Assembly (NCBI GenBank): GCA_002707155.1
Contig: PAME01000018.1
Location: 186,001 to 250,000 of the forward strand
Direction: 5' to 3'
DNA length: 64,000 bases
DNA from: Crocinitomicaceae bacterium
GTDB lineage: Bacteria > Bacteroidota > Bacteroidia > Flavobacteriales_G > Salibacteraceae
A model generated the notes under the pieces. The model saw only the letters and a program-made list of their open reading frames with translations, was not told the DNA's origin and searched no databases. Positions 9,011 through 18,249 of the stretch are shown here, in pieces; position 1 is the stretch's first letter, and every line of letters begins with the position of its first letter. The position numbers and the translations under genes were made by a program.

Positions 9011-12000
9011 ATGCGAAAGTTTTTAATCCTCTTCTTTTTTCTGACTGCTAGTGTCGTGGGTAATACCCAAGTGCTAACCAACAGCGGAACTGATTTTTGG
9101 TTTGCCTTTCCAGAAACCTTTGACGAGAACAGAGCCGTTTATTGGCTAAATATTACTTCCAACACGGCAGCTTCTGGCACGGTGAGTATTCCTGGAGGTA
9201 CTTTTTCCCAGAGCTTTTCAGTAACAAAAGGTCAAATTACACGTGTAATGCTAAACTCAAACGATGCGTGGATAAGGGGATCTGATGTGCAACGAACAAA
9301 AGCCATTCACGTAACGAGTAACAATGATGTAGTAGTATTTGCTGTCACCTATCATACTGCTAGGCACGAAGCGGCGCTTGTACTTCCCACTCCATCTTTA
9401 GGTACAAGGTACCGAGTTATGTCTCATAAATCAGAAATTAAATCAGGGCAACTTTATGAGTCAGAATTTACTATTGTAGCGGCTGGCGATACGGCTGTAG
9501 TAGAAATTACTCCAAAAGGAAATATTGCACCCACAAGAAATGTAAATACATCTTACACTGTAACTATTCCCCCAAATTCAGTGTACCAAGCGCAAGCTCG
9601 AAATTCTTGGGATGATTTAACGGGTACGTTGTTGGAGTCCAAAAATGGAGAGAGTTTTGCCGTTTACTCCGGTAATGTCTGGTCAACGGTGGTGTGTTCT
9701 CCTAATTCTGATCCATTATTGGAGGGTATGTTTCCTGTAAATACATGGGGCAAGGACTATTTTGCAATACCAACTCCAACTATAAATAAAGACTACATCC
9801 GTATAATGGCTGATAAAGACTCTACCAAAATTTATAAGGATGGTGTTTTTCAGCAAACCATTCAAGCTGGACAATTTTGGGATGAGACCATAACGGCTGT
9901 GCATAACTATACCAGTAACAATCCCATCGCTGTAGCTCACTTTTTAGTTACGGGAAGTAACAATGGATGTGCACCAACCACTGCGACTGATCCATCAATG
10001 ATTATGCTCAACGCAACAGAACAAATGTTTTTAGATTCAATTACTTTTTTTGCAGTAGATACCAGTGCAATTACCAAACATTTTGTGCATGTAATAACTA
10101 AAACTGCCGATACTAATGTGATGTACATAGATAGTGTTCGATTGACAAAATTCAACACCTTCACTCAGAACACGAACTATTCTTACAAAAGTATAACTAC
10201 ATCCCCAGGCTATCATAGGTTAGAAACTACCGGCTGTCGTTTTATTGCTTACAGCATGGGTATTGGAAATGCAGTAAGTTACGGCTACGCAACTGGTGTA
10301 TCGTTAGTTAATTTAGAAAATGCAATTACCTATTCCAATTTTGTTGATGGTTCGGATACTATTTGTAAAGGAGATACGGTCAAATTTAAAAGTATTCTTA
10401 GAGGGAGTCCATTGTCATTTTTTTGGGATATGGGAGATGGCTTCACCGATACAGTAAAGAATCCTATACACTCTTACTCTAAAACTGGAGAATATTATAT
10501 AAAAGCAATTATCACTTATGAGTGCCTTAGTGATACCTTGCGTGACACTTTGTATGTTCCGCCAAGTCCAATAATAGATCTCGGACCTGATACAATTCTT
10601 TGCAATAAGGATACGCTCAGATTTAAGGCGAATACCAGGTATTTTGAAACGTTATGGAGCACGGGTTCAAAGGATAGCCTAATGAGTATTGTTAATTCGG
10701 GAACATATTCAGTTAAGGTTTCAAATTTTTGTGGTGCAGATTATGACACTATTGTGGTTGATAGCTTGTTACCCGACACTGTATTTGTAGGAGTTGATAC
10801 AATAATGTGTAAAGGAGTTCCATTCGAAATTGATATTACTGCGATTAATAATTCCACCTATCTATGGAACGATAGTGCTACTGTTCCCAAAAAAGTGATT
10901 ACGCAGGCAGGAACCTATTGGGGGCAAGTGCAAAATTTTTGTGGAATTATGAGAGATACAATAGTGGTGCTTTCGGATACTATTCCGGATATTGACTTGG
11001 GTGCCGATACAACGCTCTGTATAGGGCAAACTCAGTTTTTAAACGCTTACTTTTCGAGATCAAAATATAAATGGCAAGATGGAAATCGATCTGCTTTTCA
11101 ACGAATTTCTGCACCTGGAGGTAAAATTTGGGTTCAAGTAAGCAATTTATGTGGAGCAATGGTGGACTCCATTACCATAAATTACGATTACCCTTTAAAT
11201 ATTGATTTAGGAAGGGATTCAATAATTTGTTTGGGTGATGAAATCTTTCTTGATCCCATAACCAATGGCGCTTCTTGCATTTGGCACAATGGGTCGACAG
11301 ATACGACATTTTCGATTTTCAAAAGAGGGCAATACTGGGTAGAAGCTTCTAATGTATGTGGGAAATACAGCGATACAGTGAACTTCGTAGATGAGCAAAC
11401 ACCAAGGATTAACCTGCCAGAAGATCAGTTGAAATGTGACGGTGATACTGTCTTATTAAATGCTGTTTATTCAAGAGCTAGTTATCAATGGAACACTGGC
11501 GCAACTTCTTCAAGTATTGTGGTGAATTCGCCTGGGTACTATCAGGTACAAACCACCAATTTATGTGGTTTTGATCGAGACTCGTTAATTGTGATTTATG
11601 ACAAACCATTAATCGTTGATTTAGGCCCCGACACTTTATTGTGCGATCAAGGATCGTTTGTAAAATCTGTTTTCTTTCCAAATAACCCCACTTATTTATG
11701 GAATACAGGTCACAATGCACCTTCAATAAATATTGGAAGAGGGGGCAAGTTTGTGGTGAGTGTTACTAACCGCTGCGGAACCTATTCAGATGCTATCCAA
11801 GTGGGTAAATACTATACTCCTCGCCCAAAGTTAAGAGCAGATACGCTGCTTTGTTCAGGTGAAATACTACCTGTTAGTATGGGCCTTACTGATTTGCAAA
11901 TGCAAGGTGTGTTTCCAACTTGGGAAAATGGAAGTCACGCGAGGTCCAGGGCGATTACAAAATCGGGTAAATATTGGGTTCATGCTCAAAATGTCTGTGG

Positions 12001-12529
12001 AGAAGGAAGCGATTCAGCAGAATACAACTTCAATAACTTGCCTTATTTTGGTTTAAATGATACCATGTTCTGTTACGGTGAAGTATTACAATACGATTTT
12101 AGTGAATATCAGTTTCGTTATTATTGGGACAAAGAAATAGCCGAAGGTGATTACTTTGAAATTGATAAACCAGGAGATAAATTGTTATGGATAATAGATA
12201 GCATTGGTTGCCTCGGTATAGAGCGATTTAGTGTCGTATTATGTCCAAATCCGTTGTATGCTCCTAACGCTTTTTCGCCCAATTCAGATGGGGTCAATGA
12301 AGCGTTTAGATTGTTTAGAATGGGAACCTACGATTTTAACCTTACCATCGTAAATGAATGGAACGAGACCGTCTTTTCTGCTGAAGACATTACTCAAGGT
12401 TGGAATGGAAAGAAAAATAACATTGAAATTGAATGTCCTATTGGCGCTTATATTTGGAGAGCCACCTACAAAGACGTGAACGATCATCAAATTCGTATTG
12501 AAACTGGAGAAGTTATGCTAATTCGATAA
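9011..12529 (+). CDS. giant secreted repeat protein with type IX sorting domain (IgGFc-binding-like N-terminus)
   Basis: The 1172-residue protein has a signal peptide (MRKFLILFFFLTASVVGNTQ). Residues up to about 430 resemble the IgGFc-binding N-terminal domain found in Bacteroidota surface proteins (ALVLPTPSLGTRYRVMSHKS). A PKD-like domain follows (FFWDMGDGFTDTVKNPIHSY). Then come about eight repeats of roughly 80 residues, each starting like IDLGPDTILC and ending like VSNFCGADYD, with two conserved cysteines that may form a disulfide. The C-terminus (LYAPNAFSPNSDGVNEAF to the end, about 90 residues) is the CHU_C/type B sorting domain recognised by the type IX secretion system. It is expected on the cell surface or outside the cell, and is paired with a similar gene downstream. 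Confidence 0.88.
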   Translation: MRKFLILFFFLTASVVGNTQVLTNSGTDFWFAFPETFDENRAVYWLNITSNTAASGTVSIPGGTFSQSFSVTKGQITRVMLNSNDAWIRGSDVQRTKAIHVTSNNDVVVFAVTYHTARHEAALVLPTPSLGTRYRVMSHKSEIKSGQLYESEFTIVAAGDTAVVEITPKGNIAPTRNVNTSYTVTIPPNSVYQAQARNSWDDLTGTLLESKNGESFAVYSGNVWSTVVCSPNSDPLLEGMFPVNTWGKDYFAIPTPTINKDYIRIMADKDSTKIYKDGVFQQTIQAGQFWDETITAVHNYTSNNPIAVAHFLVTGSNNGCAPTTATDPSMIMLNATEQMFLDSITFFAVDTSAITKHFVHVITKTADTNVMYIDSVRLTKFNTFTQNTNYSYKSITTSPGYHRLETTGCRFIAYSMGIGNAVSYGYATGVSLVNLENAITYSNFVDGSDTICKGDTVKFKSILRGSPLSFFWDMGDGFTDTVKNPIHSYSKTGEYYIKAIITYECLSDTLRDTLYVPPSPIIDLGPDTILCNKDTLRFKANTRYFETLWSTGSKDSLMSIVNSGTYSVKVSNFCGADYDTIVVDSLLPDTVFVGVDTIMCKGVPFEIDITAINNSTYLWNDSATVPKKVITQAGTYWGQVQNFCGIMRDTIVVLSDTIPDIDLGADTTLCIGQTQFLNAYFSRSKYKWQDGNRSAFQRISAPGGKIWVQVSNLCGAMVDSITINYDYPLNIDLGRDSIICLGDEIFLDPITNGASCIWHNGSTDTTFSIFKRGQYWVEASNVCGKYSDTVNFVDEQTPRINLPEDQLKCDGDTVLLNAVYSRASYQWNTGATSSSIVVNSPGYYQVQTTNLCGFDRDSLIVIYDKPLIVDLGPDTLLCDQGSFVKSVFFPNNPTYLWNTGHNAPSINIGRGGKFVVSVTNRCGTYSDAIQVGKYYTPRPKLRADTLLCSGEILPVSMGLTDLQMQGVFPTWENGSHARSRAITKSGKYWVHAQNVCGEGSDSAEYNFNNLPYFGLNDTMFCYGEVLQYDFSEYQFRYYWDKEIAEGDYFEIDKPGDKLLWIIDSIGCLGIERFSVVLCPNPLYAPNAFSPNSDGVNEAFRLFRMGTYDFNLTIVNEWNETVFSAEDITQGWNGKKNNIEIECPIGAYIWRATYKDVNDHQIRIETGEVMLIR

Positions 12530-12617
12530 ACTGTAAACAGTAGTTGGTTAATTAGTCCTTCATATAATAGGCACTTTACATCTTTGGGTTTAAGTTTATC
12601 AGCTATTTTTATCGCTG

Positions 12618-15600
12618 ATGAGAAAATTGGGATTCCTCTTGTTTTTTATTGCAGTATTTACGGTTGAACTTGTTGCTCAAAAGCAAGCCAATTGGTGGTA
12701 TTTTGGAAACAACGCTGGCCTCAATTTTAACACCATGTCGGCAGCAACGCACCCTGTGCCATTGGGCATGTCAAATGGAGCGATGAGAACCACTGAAGGG
12801 TGCGCTTCAATCTCAGATGTTAACGGTAATTTGTTGTTTTATACTGACGGAATAAGAGTTTGGGATGCAAGGCATATGGTTATGCCAAATGGAACGGGAC
12901 TGATGGGCAATAGTTCTTCTACTCAGTCAGGTGTTATTGTTCCCGACCCCTCTAATAAAAAGAAATTTTATGTTTTTACAGCTGATCATGGTGGAGCACC
13001 AAATCACAATGGGTTGCGCTATTCTGTTGTAGATATGACTTTAAATTCAGGAAATGGAGACGTGGTTACATCAAATAAAAACACGTTGGTCTTTGCTCCA
13101 TGTGCAGAAAGAATTACAGCTACAAAAATTACCAGTGCTAATGGTTTTTGGGTTGTTGCTCAAGAGTTAGGAGCTAATAAGTATAGAGCTTATCAAGTTA
13201 CGAGTGCAGGTGTTGCAAATACTCCAACAACGACCACTATAGGCCCAACGCCAACTGGAACAAGTTTTTTAGGTTACATGAAAGCTAACCCTCAAGGGAA
13301 TAAGATTGGTGTTTGTTACTACACGCCGGTGAGTACAACTTTCGTTATGGATTTTAATGCCAGTACAGGAGTCCTTAGTAACTTGATGGAAGATGCTAAT
13401 TCAGGAAGTATGTATGGACTGGAATTTTCTGGAGATGGAAAAATATTATATGCTGCACCATATAACAGGTCAAACATTTATCAATACGATGCATTTGCAA
13501 CCAATCAAACCAATTTTGTAAATTCAAGAGTAAGCCTCACAGCGAATGGTGTTTCTGGAGTAAGAGCCATGCAAATTGGCCCAGATCTTAAAATATATAT
13601 TGCAAAATCAGGGAGTAGATTGGCAGTAATTCGATACCCAAATCTTGCTGGAACTTCATGTAACTTAGTTGATAGCGGTCCGACAATACCAACAGGGGCC
13701 ACTGTTTCTCTGGGACTCCCAACTTTTGTTCAGAGTTTCTTTATAAAAACAGACCTTATTGTTTCAAACTCTTGTGTTAATTATCAAACAGTTATATCTG
13801 TTGAGGATACTTCGCAAGTCGATTCGGTAAAATACGACTATGGAGACCCTGCTTCTGGTGCTTCCAATACAAGCTGGAATAAATTGGATTCTCATATTTT
13901 TCGTACACCTGGAAAATACCCTGTAACTGCATTTGCTTTTTACACGGATCCAAACACAAGTAAAGTGGTACGCGATACGTTAATAGATACCGTAGAAGTG
14001 TTGGCTCCTCCTCGAATATGGCTTGGGAACGATACTACTATATGCGATGCAGATTCTATTTACATTACTCGTTTAGACACTATGCCGAGCACTTTTTACT
14101 GGTGGGATTCTACCAAAAAAGCGTCGCACATGATAGATTCTGCGGGGATTTATTGGGCTATGGCGGTGAACCGCTGTGGAATAGGTAGAGACACGATTAG
14201 CATAGATAGTTTGTTTACCGACACCTTGAATTTGGGTCCAGATACCTTTATCTGCCAAGGCGATACATTGGTTTTGAATATTAGTGATACCAATGCAACC
14301 TATTTATGGAATAACGGATCAACAAGTCCCATACAAAAAATTGTTGCTGCAGGTCTCTATACTGCTCAGGTAAGCAATGTATGTGGTATTCGTAAAGACA
14401 GTATCAACATAAAAGTAGAGATAGTCCCTACGAGTGTTATGAATAATGATGCAGAAATATGTTTAACCAATCCCAATTTGCGTCTGAATCCTCCTGCTCC
14501 TAGAAATACGACAACCAATTGGAAGAATAGATGGACGAGTACCGCATTTGGATACTCAGTATTTATTTATCAGTTGCCAGTAACCAAAGCTGGGACCTAC
14601 TATTTTCTGAGCAGTAACGCTTGTGGTGCGATATACGATACGGTCAATGTTATTGGCGCTTTACCTTTTAAGCCAGACTTAGGCCCCGATACAGTCATCT
14701 GCGATCAACGAAGACTGTTTTTAGACCCGAATACCTATGGTTCAGATGTAAGCTGGAGTAACGGCTGGACAGACAGTGCGATTTATGTAAGTACAGCAGG
14801 CACTTATATTGTAACGGCCAAAAACGCCTGTGGATCATTTAAAGACACGATAGAAATAGAAACTTTTGACAGTCCCAAACTCGAACTTCCTGGAGATACA
14901 ATGATTTGCAGTACGGATACTTTGAACATAAATGCTGTTGGAGGAAATGTAGATTACAAATGGAGCCATGGACCAACTACTCCTGGAGTTTCAATAACCC
15001 AAGCAGGGACCTATTCATTAACGATTTCGAACGGTTGTGGAACCGCAACAGATCAGATAAAGGTTGACACGGTGCGCCCATTAAGCCCATACTTAGGAAA
15101 GGATACTATAATCTGTTCAAACATACCATTGGTGTTATATCCATATACGGGTCGTTATTCAGATATATTGTGGAGTACAGGCGAAAGAGGAGATAGTATT
15201 TCAATAACAGCAGCAGGAGATTATCAAGTTCGCTTGTACAATTTATGTGGTTCTTACACCGATGAAATTACAATAGGCACAGAAGCACCACCGCAAGTTA
15301 ATTTAGGAGAAGATACCGTTATCTGCCATGGAGAAGTACTGATACTGACCCCGGGATTAGAAAATGAGGAGTTAACTGAAAGTTATGTAGTTTGGCAAGA
15401 CAGGATAGAGTCCAGTTTTTTCAAAGTAAAGCGAGAGGGTAATTATAGAGTAGAGGCGAGTAATCGCTGTGGATCAACAAAAGACACTGTCTATATAGCG
15501 CAGCAAGCAAGAGTAGATGGTGGAGTCTTTTACGATACGGTTGTATTTAGAAAGCATTTGGTGTACGATTTGAGCAGATTACCCTACCGCATAGAATGGC

Positions 15601-15998
15601 AAGATGGAAGCACAAAGAAGCGCTATACCATTGCTGATGCAGGTGATTATTCTTTCACGATGATTGATGAAGTAGGTTGTACTGGTTCAGAGTATTTTAG
15701 TGTAAAAGAATGTTCAAGTGAGTTGTATGCTCCAACAGGATTTACGCCAAACAACAATGCTATCAATGAAGGCTTTAGAGTTTACAAAACAGAGATATAT
15801 GATTTTCATATAATCATAGTAAACCGCTGGAATCAAATTGTATTTGAGTCGAATGAAATAACTGAAGAGTGGTATGGTACGAACCAAAAGAATGGAACGA
15901 AGTGCCCAATAGGAGTTTACCTATGGAAAGTAAGCTTTAAAGAAATCCAGAACGACCAAGAGCAAGTTGTACTCGGAGAGGTGAATATTATTCGCTAG
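12618..15998 (+). CDS. giant secreted repeat protein with type IX sorting domain (propeller-like N-terminus)
   Basis: The 1126-residue protein has a signal peptide ending near ELVAQ. The N-terminal 380 residues look like a beta-propeller (ANWWYFGNNAGLNFN, MYGLEFSGDGKILYAAPYNR, and MQIGPDLKIYIAKSGSRLAV). A PKD-like segment follows (YDYGDPASGASNTSW), then about seven two-cysteine repeats (for example LNLGPDTFICQGD ... VSNVCGIRKD), one degenerate repeat, and a CHU_C sorting domain (LYAPTGFTPNNNAINEGF to the end). Repeats and sorting domain match the preceding gene, 88 bases upstream, but the N-terminal module does not. Such proteins are exported by type IX secretion; adhesion or gliding roles are inferred only. 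Confidence 0.87.
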   Translation: MRKLGFLLFFIAVFTVELVAQKQANWWYFGNNAGLNFNTMSAATHPVPLGMSNGAMRTTEGCASISDVNGNLLFYTDGIRVWDARHMVMPNGTGLMGNSSSTQSGVIVPDPSNKKKFYVFTADHGGAPNHNGLRYSVVDMTLNSGNGDVVTSNKNTLVFAPCAERITATKITSANGFWVVAQELGANKYRAYQVTSAGVANTPTTTTIGPTPTGTSFLGYMKANPQGNKIGVCYYTPVSTTFVMDFNASTGVLSNLMEDANSGSMYGLEFSGDGKILYAAPYNRSNIYQYDAFATNQTNFVNSRVSLTANGVSGVRAMQIGPDLKIYIAKSGSRLAVIRYPNLAGTSCNLVDSGPTIPTGATVSLGLPTFVQSFFIKTDLIVSNSCVNYQTVISVEDTSQVDSVKYDYGDPASGASNTSWNKLDSHIFRTPGKYPVTAFAFYTDPNTSKVVRDTLIDTVEVLAPPRIWLGNDTTICDADSIYITRLDTMPSTFYWWDSTKKASHMIDSAGIYWAMAVNRCGIGRDTISIDSLFTDTLNLGPDTFICQGDTLVLNISDTNATYLWNNGSTSPIQKIVAAGLYTAQVSNVCGIRKDSINIKVEIVPTSVMNNDAEICLTNPNLRLNPPAPRNTTTNWKNRWTSTAFGYSVFIYQLPVTKAGTYYFLSSNACGAIYDTVNVIGALPFKPDLGPDTVICDQRRLFLDPNTYGSDVSWSNGWTDSAIYVSTAGTYIVTAKNACGSFKDTIEIETFDSPKLELPGDTMICSTDTLNINAVGGNVDYKWSHGPTTPGVSITQAGTYSLTISNGCGTATDQIKVDTVRPLSPYLGKDTIICSNIPLVLYPYTGRYSDILWSTGERGDSISITAAGDYQVRLYNLCGSYTDEITIGTEAPPQVNLGEDTVICHGEVLILTPGLENEELTESYVVWQDRIESSFFKVKREGNYRVEASNRCGSTKDTVYIAQQARVDGGVFYDTVVFRKHLVYDLSRLPYRIEWQDGSTKKRYTIADAGDYSFTMIDEVGCTGSEYFSVKECSSELYAPTGFTPNNNAINEGFRVYKTEIYDFHIIIVNRWNQIVFESNEITEEWYGTNQKNGTKCPIGVYLWKVSFKEIQNDQEQVVLGEVNIIR

Positions 15999-16099
15999 CA
16001 GATAATTCAACTGCCCATTCTTTAGATAATAGTGTTAAGTATAGCGAATTGATCAAAATTTAGATTGAAATAGCTAACTTAGTTCTATATTCTACAACT

Positions 16100-17632
16100 A
16101 TGACTTACGATGTTTGTGTTATTGGTGCTGGTCCTTCGGGTATTGCAGCTGCCATGCGATCTATAGATTTAGGAAAAAAAGTACTTCTTATCGATAAAGG
16201 TAAAGTAGGGGGCGCTGGTGTTTTTAATGGGGCATTAGCGTCAAAAACACTTTGGGAAATTTCCGAAAACTATAAAACTGCGAAGTCAAATAAATTTGGC
16301 TACTACGTTTTTGATAGTGAGGTGGACTATGGCAGTATTATAGGAGAAATGCACAAAGCTGAGAATGAGAAACACAGTCAAATAAAAGAGCAAATCCAAT
16401 ACATGGAGCGCGAGGGTAGCCTTCGCTTTATAAATGGACTGGCAAAATTGATTACCAAAAAAAGAGTTCAAGTAAGGAATTACGCTGGAAATATAGAAGA
16501 GTATGAGGTTGAAAATGTAATAATGGCCGTGGGAAGTCGCCCCAGAAAGTTAGATCATTTACCAATCGATGAAAAAACGGTGGTTACCAGCGATGGAATT
16601 ACTTCGTTTGAGCAATTCCCGAAAAGCATTGTAATTCTTGGAGCAGGCGTTATTGGTTGTGAATTCGCAACGATATTCTCGAATTTTGGCCAGACAAAGG
16701 TTCATATTATTGATAAAGCAGATCGTATTTTACCTTTTGAAGATGACGATATTGCATCAATGGTTAGCCGAAATCTAGAGGAAAATGGCGTTTTGGTACA
16801 TAAGAATTCCAGTCTAAAATCCATGAAAATTGTCGATGGAAACGTTGAATATGTATTAGAGTACAATGACGGCAGAATTGAAGTACTTACTGTCGAAAAA
16901 GCATTGATTTCAATTGGCCGTGTTCCAAATGTCGAGAACCTTGGGTTACAAGAAGTTGGAATGAAACTAGATTCCAGAGGTTTTGCAGTTGATACCGATA
17001 CCAAAACCTCAATCCCAAATATCTATGCGGTTGGTGATTTTACTGCGGATATCGCCTTGGTTAATGTTGCTGAAATGGAAGGTCGCTATGCAGCGGAACA
17101 AATTGCAGGAATTGACGATTCTAAAATGATTTATGATAACATAAGCACCATTATGTTTTTGAACCCTGAAGTTGCTGGTGTAGGTAAAAATGAAAAGACA
17201 TGCAGAGCAGAAGGAATTGCCTACAAAGTTGCGGTAATGGATTACCGTTTTGTGAACAGAGCAATTGCAAAACGCAGAGTACAAGGGTTTTTTAAACTTA
17301 TTGTAACGGATGATGCCGAAATGAAAATAATTGGAATGCGCGCGGTTGGCGACCAAGCTAGTTCTACTATTGAATCGGTGGCAATGCTCATTGCCTTGGA
17401 TAGAGGAGTGAAAGACTTAGCAGATTTGATTTTTCCACATCCTGCAATTACAGAGGGATTGCAAGAGTGTGCAAGGATGTTATGGGGTAAATCAATCGTA
17501 AAGCCGCGAGTGTTTAACCAACATCTTAAATGCTATCGGTATTGTGCTGATGGACGGATAATTGATGTTTTTAGTAATTCGGAGATTGGTCAACATAGTA
17601 ATCAATCTAAAGAAGGCATAGCTGAAAAATAG
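16100..17632 (+). CDS. dihydrolipoamide-dehydrogenase-like FAD oxidoreductase lacking the redox-active cysteines
   Basis: This 510-residue flavoprotein has the full class I pyridine nucleotide-disulfide oxidoreductase layout: FAD site VIGAGPSGIAAA (7-18), NAD(P) site ILGAGVIGCEFA, second FAD motif NIYAVGDFT, and a dimerisation domain keeping the His-Glu pair (FPHPAITEGLQE). The usual GGxCxxxGCxPSK motif reads VGGAGVFNGALASK, so both redox cysteines are replaced (Gly40, Ala45). That recalls soluble transhydrogenases, which lack one cysteine, but the substrate is unknown. A C-terminal extension carries a CYRYC motif (Cys478, Cys482). It stands alone on the plus strand and converges with the next gene. 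Confidence 0.85.
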   Translation: MTYDVCVIGAGPSGIAAAMRSIDLGKKVLLIDKGKVGGAGVFNGALASKTLWEISENYKTAKSNKFGYYVFDSEVDYGSIIGEMHKAENEKHSQIKEQIQYMEREGSLRFINGLAKLITKKRVQVRNYAGNIEEYEVENVIMAVGSRPRKLDHLPIDEKTVVTSDGITSFEQFPKSIVILGAGVIGCEFATIFSNFGQTKVHIIDKADRILPFEDDDIASMVSRNLEENGVLVHKNSSLKSMKIVDGNVEYVLEYNDGRIEVLTVEKALISIGRVPNVENLGLQEVGMKLDSRGFAVDTDTKTSIPNIYAVGDFTADIALVNVAEMEGRYAAEQIAGIDDSKMIYDNISTIMFLNPEVAGVGKNEKTCRAEGIAYKVAVMDYRFVNRAIAKRRVQGFFKLIVTDDAEMKIIGMRAVGDQASSTIESVAMLIALDRGVKDLADLIFPHPAITEGLQECARMLWGKSIVKPRVFNQHLKCYRYCADGRIIDVFSNSEIGQHSNQSKEGIAEK

Positions 17633-17659
17633 AAACCTGTTCCTAGTTAAAGTTCCGCG

Positions 17660-18151
17660 TTAAGGGTACTCAATGCTTGTCGATGGCGATTTTGGCTGAG
17701 TCAGTAACGTTTTTGAAAGGTCATTCATATGAAAGTGAACTAGATTCGTTTGGTCTAGAAATGACTCGAAAAGCAAGGTGTTTCGGATTTTAACAGACTT
17801 AATCTTTGAAATATTCGTGTATTCTAAATACACAAAAACCAATTCGTCTTCGCACTCATAGCCTATCAATTCAAAGTCTGCAATTTTTTCATTTATAGTA
17901 AGTTGAAATTCTTTTCTGAAGTAAATGTCAATAAAGTCGATGTGCTCATTAGCCGAATCGGGACACAAGTAAAACACCTGTTGTTGTGTTTGTTTTAAAG
18001 CATTTTCAAAATCGTCGTAAAAGAGTTTTACAGCTACTTCTATTGATTTAGACTCCTTTTTCCAATGTGCTTCCGCAACAGTCAAATGCAGCGGATGGGG
18101 ATTAAAAGAGAATAAAAGTATTAATAGTGAAAATACGCCAACAAATTTCAT
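17660..18151 (-). CDS. DUF6702-like small exported protein
   Basis: This protein of about 163 residues has an N-terminal hydrophobic signal (MKFVGVFSLLILLFSF), directly followed by NPHPLHLTVAEAHW and KLFYDDFENAL, the pattern seen in DUF6702 proteins of Bacteroidota. No catalytic motif is visible. In that phylum DUF6702 genes often lie next to M1 peptidase genes; here the M1 peptidase is divergently adjacent (18250), which supports the assignment. The start at ATG 18151 places the signal peptide at the N-terminus; an upstream ATG at 18205 would add 18 residues. Location is probably periplasmic. Function is unknown. Confidence 0.75.
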   Translation of the reverse strand: MKFVGVFSLLILLFSFNPHPLHLTVAEAHWKKESKSIEVAVKLFYDDFENALKQTQQQVFYLCPDSANEHIDFIDIYFRKEFQLTINEKIADFELIGYECEDELVFVYLEYTNISKIKSVKIRNTLLFESFLDQTNLVHFHMNDLSKTLLTQPKSPSTSIEYP

Positions 18152-18223
18152 AATCCCTATGTTCTGCTTATCAATGTACAAGTTCAACTGTAACAATTTA
18201 AACAATTATACAGCTTTCCTAGT

Positions 18224-18231
18224 TATTTTTG
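18224..18231 (+). promoter_or_regulatory. candidate -10 element of the M1 peptidase gene
   Basis: TATTTTTG matches the Bacteroidota TAnnTTTG -10 box 18 bases before the ATG at 18250. No clear -33 TTTG was found. It also argues against the alternative start at 18229, which would lie inside the promoter. Confidence 0.35.
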
Positions 18232-18249
18232 CAAACTCAAATTATTCAT

